A stretch of 64,000 nucleotides of DNA from contig NZ_NINX01000018.1 of the NCBI RefSeq assembly GCF_002188635.1, positions 1-64,000 of the forward strand. Reading direction: 5' to 3'. Each line of letters opens with the position of its first letter. Position 1 is the stretch's first letter. The notes beneath the pieces were generated by a model. That model had not been told where the DNA came from. It did not search any database and worked only from the letters and a program-made list of their open reading frames with translations. Positions 58,839-64,000 of the stretch are shown one piece after another. The DNA comes from Pigmentiphaga sp. NML030171 (GTDB lineage Bacteria; Pseudomonadota; Gammaproteobacteria; Burkholderiales; Burkholderiaceae_B). The position numbers and the translations under genes are program-made.

Positions 58839-58915
58839 TCCCCCCCTACGCGCTGACGCGCGCCCCCAGGGGCGGCACTGGCGGACCGGCAAAGCCGGAT
58901 CCGCTGTGCCCTGGA
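58839..58915 (+). repeat. Three-hairpin post-stop element, copy D (after GST)
   Basis: Begins two bases after the GST stop with ATCCCCCCCTACGCGC. It has the C/G hairpin GCCCCC-AGG-GGCG and the final stem with apical CCGGC-AAA-GCCGG. Its outer arms (GGCAC..GGCGGA / TCCGC..GTGCC) are a third sequence variant, again complementary. It is the only copy on the plus strand, matching the strand of its gene. Confidence 0.75.
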
Positions 58916-58926
58916 TCACTGACGAA

Positions 58927-59688
58927 TCAGGTGGCTCCGTCGCCGCAGGTGGTGCCCACCAGTTGGCCCAGGATGCGGTGGACGTTCTGCATGCTGTCGT
59001 CCACCACCACGCGCATGCCCTGCATGGAAATCTCGTCCACGCTCGCGCGCTGGCCCGCGGCATCGTTGGTGACGAGGCACAGGGCCGCATAGTCCAGGTC
59101 GAGCTCCCGCGCCAGGGCGGCCTCGGGCATGCCGGTCATGCCCACCATGTCGCAGCCGTCCCGCCCCATCCGGCGGATTTCCGCGGCGGTTTCCAGCCGC
59201 GGACCCTGTGTGCAGCCATAGACCCCGCCGTCGACGACGTCTATCCCGCAGGTCCGCGCCGATTCCAGCAGATCGTGCCGCATGGCGGCGCCATAGGGCT
59301 GGGTCATGTCCACATGGGCGACGGGCTGGTCGCCTCCCTCGAAGAAGGTGCGGGGCCGTTCGGTGGTGTAGTCGATGATCTGATCGGGCACGACGATGAC
59401 CCCGGGCACGAGGGGACCCGCGATGCCGCCCACCGTCGCCACCGAGACGATGCGCCGCACCCCCACCTCATGCAGCGCCCACAGGTTGGCGCGATAGTTG
59501 ATGCGGTGCGGGGCCAGCGTGTGGCCGTATCCATGGCGGGCCAGGAAGACGATTTCGGCGCCGTCGCCGATGCGCCCGTAGGTCAGCGCGCCCGAAGGCT
59601 CGCCGTAGGGCGTGCGCACGACCTGGCGGCGCGTCACGACGAGCCCGGTCAAATGGTAGAGGCCGGTGCCTCCGATGATTGCCTGCAT
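58927..59688 (-). CDS. S-methyl-5'-thioinosine/thioadenosine phosphorylase
   Basis: A 253-residue purine nucleoside phosphorylase of the MTAP family: IIGGTGLYHLTG at the start, FLARHGYGHTLAPHRINYRAN for phosphate and ribose binding, and MVGMTGMPEAALAREL near residue 180. In Pseudomonas-type proteins the substrate is methylthioinosine; which base is used cannot be decided here. It salvages the by-product of polyamine synthesis. It precedes no related gene and follows ligA on the same strand. Confidence 0.85.
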   Translation of the reverse strand: MQAIIGGTGLYHLTGLVVTRRQVVRTPYGEPSGALTYGRIGDGAEIVFLARHGYGHTLAPHRINYRANLWALHEVGVRRIVSVATVGGIAGPLVPGVIVVPDQIIDYTTERPRTFFEGGDQPVAHVDMTQPYGAAMRHDLLESARTCGIDVVDGGVYGCTQGPRLETAAEIRRMGRDGCDMVGMTGMPEAALARELDLDYAALCLVTNDAAGQRASVDEISMQGMRVVVDDSMQNVHRILGQLVGTTCGDGAT

Positions 59689-59722
59689 GGTTTTCCTTCC
59701 TGCGAAGCGGCGCTTCGCCCTG

Positions 59723-62892
<3,170 letters not shown>

Positions 62893-62953
62893 TGGTGTGT
62901 TCCCGATGGCGGGGCATGGTGGAAAGAGTGCCGGTTCGCGGACTGCCGGCTCA

Positions 62954-64000
62954 TCAGGCGGCCTCGACGGCGAGTTGCATGGCCGAGTCGATGTCGACGG
63001 CCACGATGCGGGAGACGCCCTGCTCCTGCATGGTCACGCCGACCAGCTGGTGTGCCATTTCCATCGCGATCTTGTTGTGCGAGATGAACAGGAACTGCGT
63101 CTGCTCGCTCATCCGGCGCACCAGGTTCGCGTAGCGCTCGGTGTTGGCATCGTCCAGCGGCGCGTCGACCTCGTCCAGCAGGCAGAACGGCGCCGGATTG
63201 AGCTTGAACATGGCGAACACCAGCGCGGTGGCCGTCAGTGCCTTCTCGCCGCCCGACAGCAGATGGATGGTGCTGTTGCGCTTGCCCGGAGGCTGGGCCA
63301 TGACCTGCACGCCGGCATCCAGGATTTCCTCGCCGGTCATGACGAGCTTCGCTTCGCCACCCCCGAACAGCGACGGGAAGAGTTCGCCGAAGTTGCGGTT
63401 GACGGTGTCGAAGGTCTCCTGCAGCAACTGGCGAGTCTCGCGGTCGATCTTGCGGATGGCGTCCTCGAGCGTATCGATGGCGGCCTGCAGGTCGGACTGC
63501 TGGGCATCCAGGTAGGTCTTGCGCTCGCGCGAGGCGTTGAGTTCGTCCAGCGCGGCCAGGTTGACCGCGCCCAGCGCGGCAACCTCGCGGGCCAGGCGCT
63601 GCACTTCGGCCTGCAGCCAGTTGGGACGCTGCCACTCCTTGGGCAGCGCGTCGAGTTGCTCGCCCAGCGCCGCCAGGTCCAGCTCCTGGCCGGCCAGTTG
63701 CTCGGCATATTGTTCCTGGGCCAGGCGGGCCGCCTGTTCCTTCAGCTGCAGCTCGGTGATGCGGCTGCGCAGCGGCTCGAGCGAACGCTCGATGCCCAGG
63801 CGCTGCTCGTCGGCGGCGCGCAGTTGCGCGGCCAGGGTATCCATTTCGATGCGGGCGCGGTTCAGCACCTGCTCGCGCTCGCTGCGCAGCTCGAGCGCCG
63901 ACTGCAGGCCGGCCTGGGCCGCGGCGTCGTCCAGGACCCGCAATTCCTGCTGGACCCGTTCGGCCTCGGCGGCGGCGCGCTGGCTCTGCTCGCCCGCCAG
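62954..64000 (-). CDS. smc: Chromosome segregation protein SMC, C-terminal part (cut by window edge)
   Basis: The last 348 codons or so of SMC. The C-terminal half-ATPase shows the ABC signature LSGGEKALTATALVFAM and the Walker B FCLLDEVDAPLDDAN. The preceding 180 residues are coiled coil (LAALGEQLDALPKEWQ and heptad-like stretches). The reading frame is still open at the window end, so the hinge and N-terminal half lie beyond 64000. SMC compacts and segregates chromosomes. Confidence 0.96.
   Translation of the reverse strand: MAGEQSQRAAAEAERVQQELRVLDDAAAQAGLQSALELRSEREQVLNRARIEMDTLAAQLRAADEQRLGIERSLEPLRSRITELQLKEQAARLAQEQYAEQLAGQELDLAALGEQLDALPKEWQRPNWLQAEVQRLAREVAALGAVNLAALDELNASRERKTYLDAQQSDLQAAIDTLEDAIRKIDRETRQLLQETFDTVNRNFGELFPSLFGGGEAKLVMTGEEILDAGVQVMAQPPGKRNSTIHLLSGGEKALTATALVFAMFKLNPAPFCLLDEVDAPLDDANTERYANLVRRMSEQTQFLFISHNKIAMEMAHQLVGVTMQEQGVSRIVAVDIDSAMQLAVEAA

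Overview
The window looks like the chromosome of a high-GC betaproteobacterium of the Alcaligenaceae (Bordetella/Achromobacter type). The reasons are the gene order tsf-pyrH-frr-uppS-cdsA-dxr-rseP-bamA-skp-lpxD-fabZ-lpxA-lpxB-rnhB, the ratA-rnfH-guaB-guaA block divergent from smpB, two Bug-type solute receptors, and strong codon bias producing very long antisense open frames. This is inferred from gene content; no database was searched.

Layout. (1) 1-8264 is the distal part of a genomic island inserted at the 3' end of guaA. It holds an IS3-type transposase tail, a large lower-GC NACHT NTPase (candidate antiphage protein), a short RadC/JAB protein, an AlpA-type regulator, a small conserved protein, an AbiE toxin-antitoxin pair and a tyrosine integrase, followed by a repeat-rich attachment region. 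(2) 8265-12761 is core: guaA, guaB, rnfH, ratA on the minus strand, smpB divergent. (3) 12948-17733 is an acyl-CoA module: two overlapping family III CoA-transferases and a double-length fused acyl-CoA dehydrogenase. (4) 17746-24988 holds an SPFH/NfeD pair, a Tat-type lipoprotein serine hydrolase, and the divergent ppsA and ppsR. (5) 24990-33307 is a LysR regulator divergent from an eight-gene catabolic operon (two Bug receptors, creatininase-family protein, HpaI-type aldolase, Asp/Glu racemase/maleate isomerase-like protein, M20 carbamoylase, 2-hydroxyacid dehydrogenase, VOC protein), preceded by a sequence that matches the sigma-54 promoter consensus. (6) 33311-51673 is the envelope and translation block on the minus strand, from a secreted phosphoesterase and trmH/rnhB through lipid A, outer-membrane assembly, isoprenoid and phospholipid genes to pyrH, tsf and rpsB. 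(7) 52095-58837 on the plus strand has map, glnD, glgP and a GST. (8) 58927-64000 on the minus strand has an MTA/MTI phosphorylase, ligA, zipA and the C-terminal part of smc.

Points that go beyond routine annotation: the island NACHT gene; repeated motifs in the attachment region, one shared with the alpA upstream region; an inverted repeat covering the abiEi start codon; the sigma-54-like promoter and unusual enzyme set of the catabolic operon; and a roughly 75-bp three-hairpin element present four times, each time directly after a stop codon and always in the same orientation to the gene, with stem arms that change while staying complementary.

No tRNA, rRNA or CRISPR array was recognised. 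The other end of the island lies outside the window.
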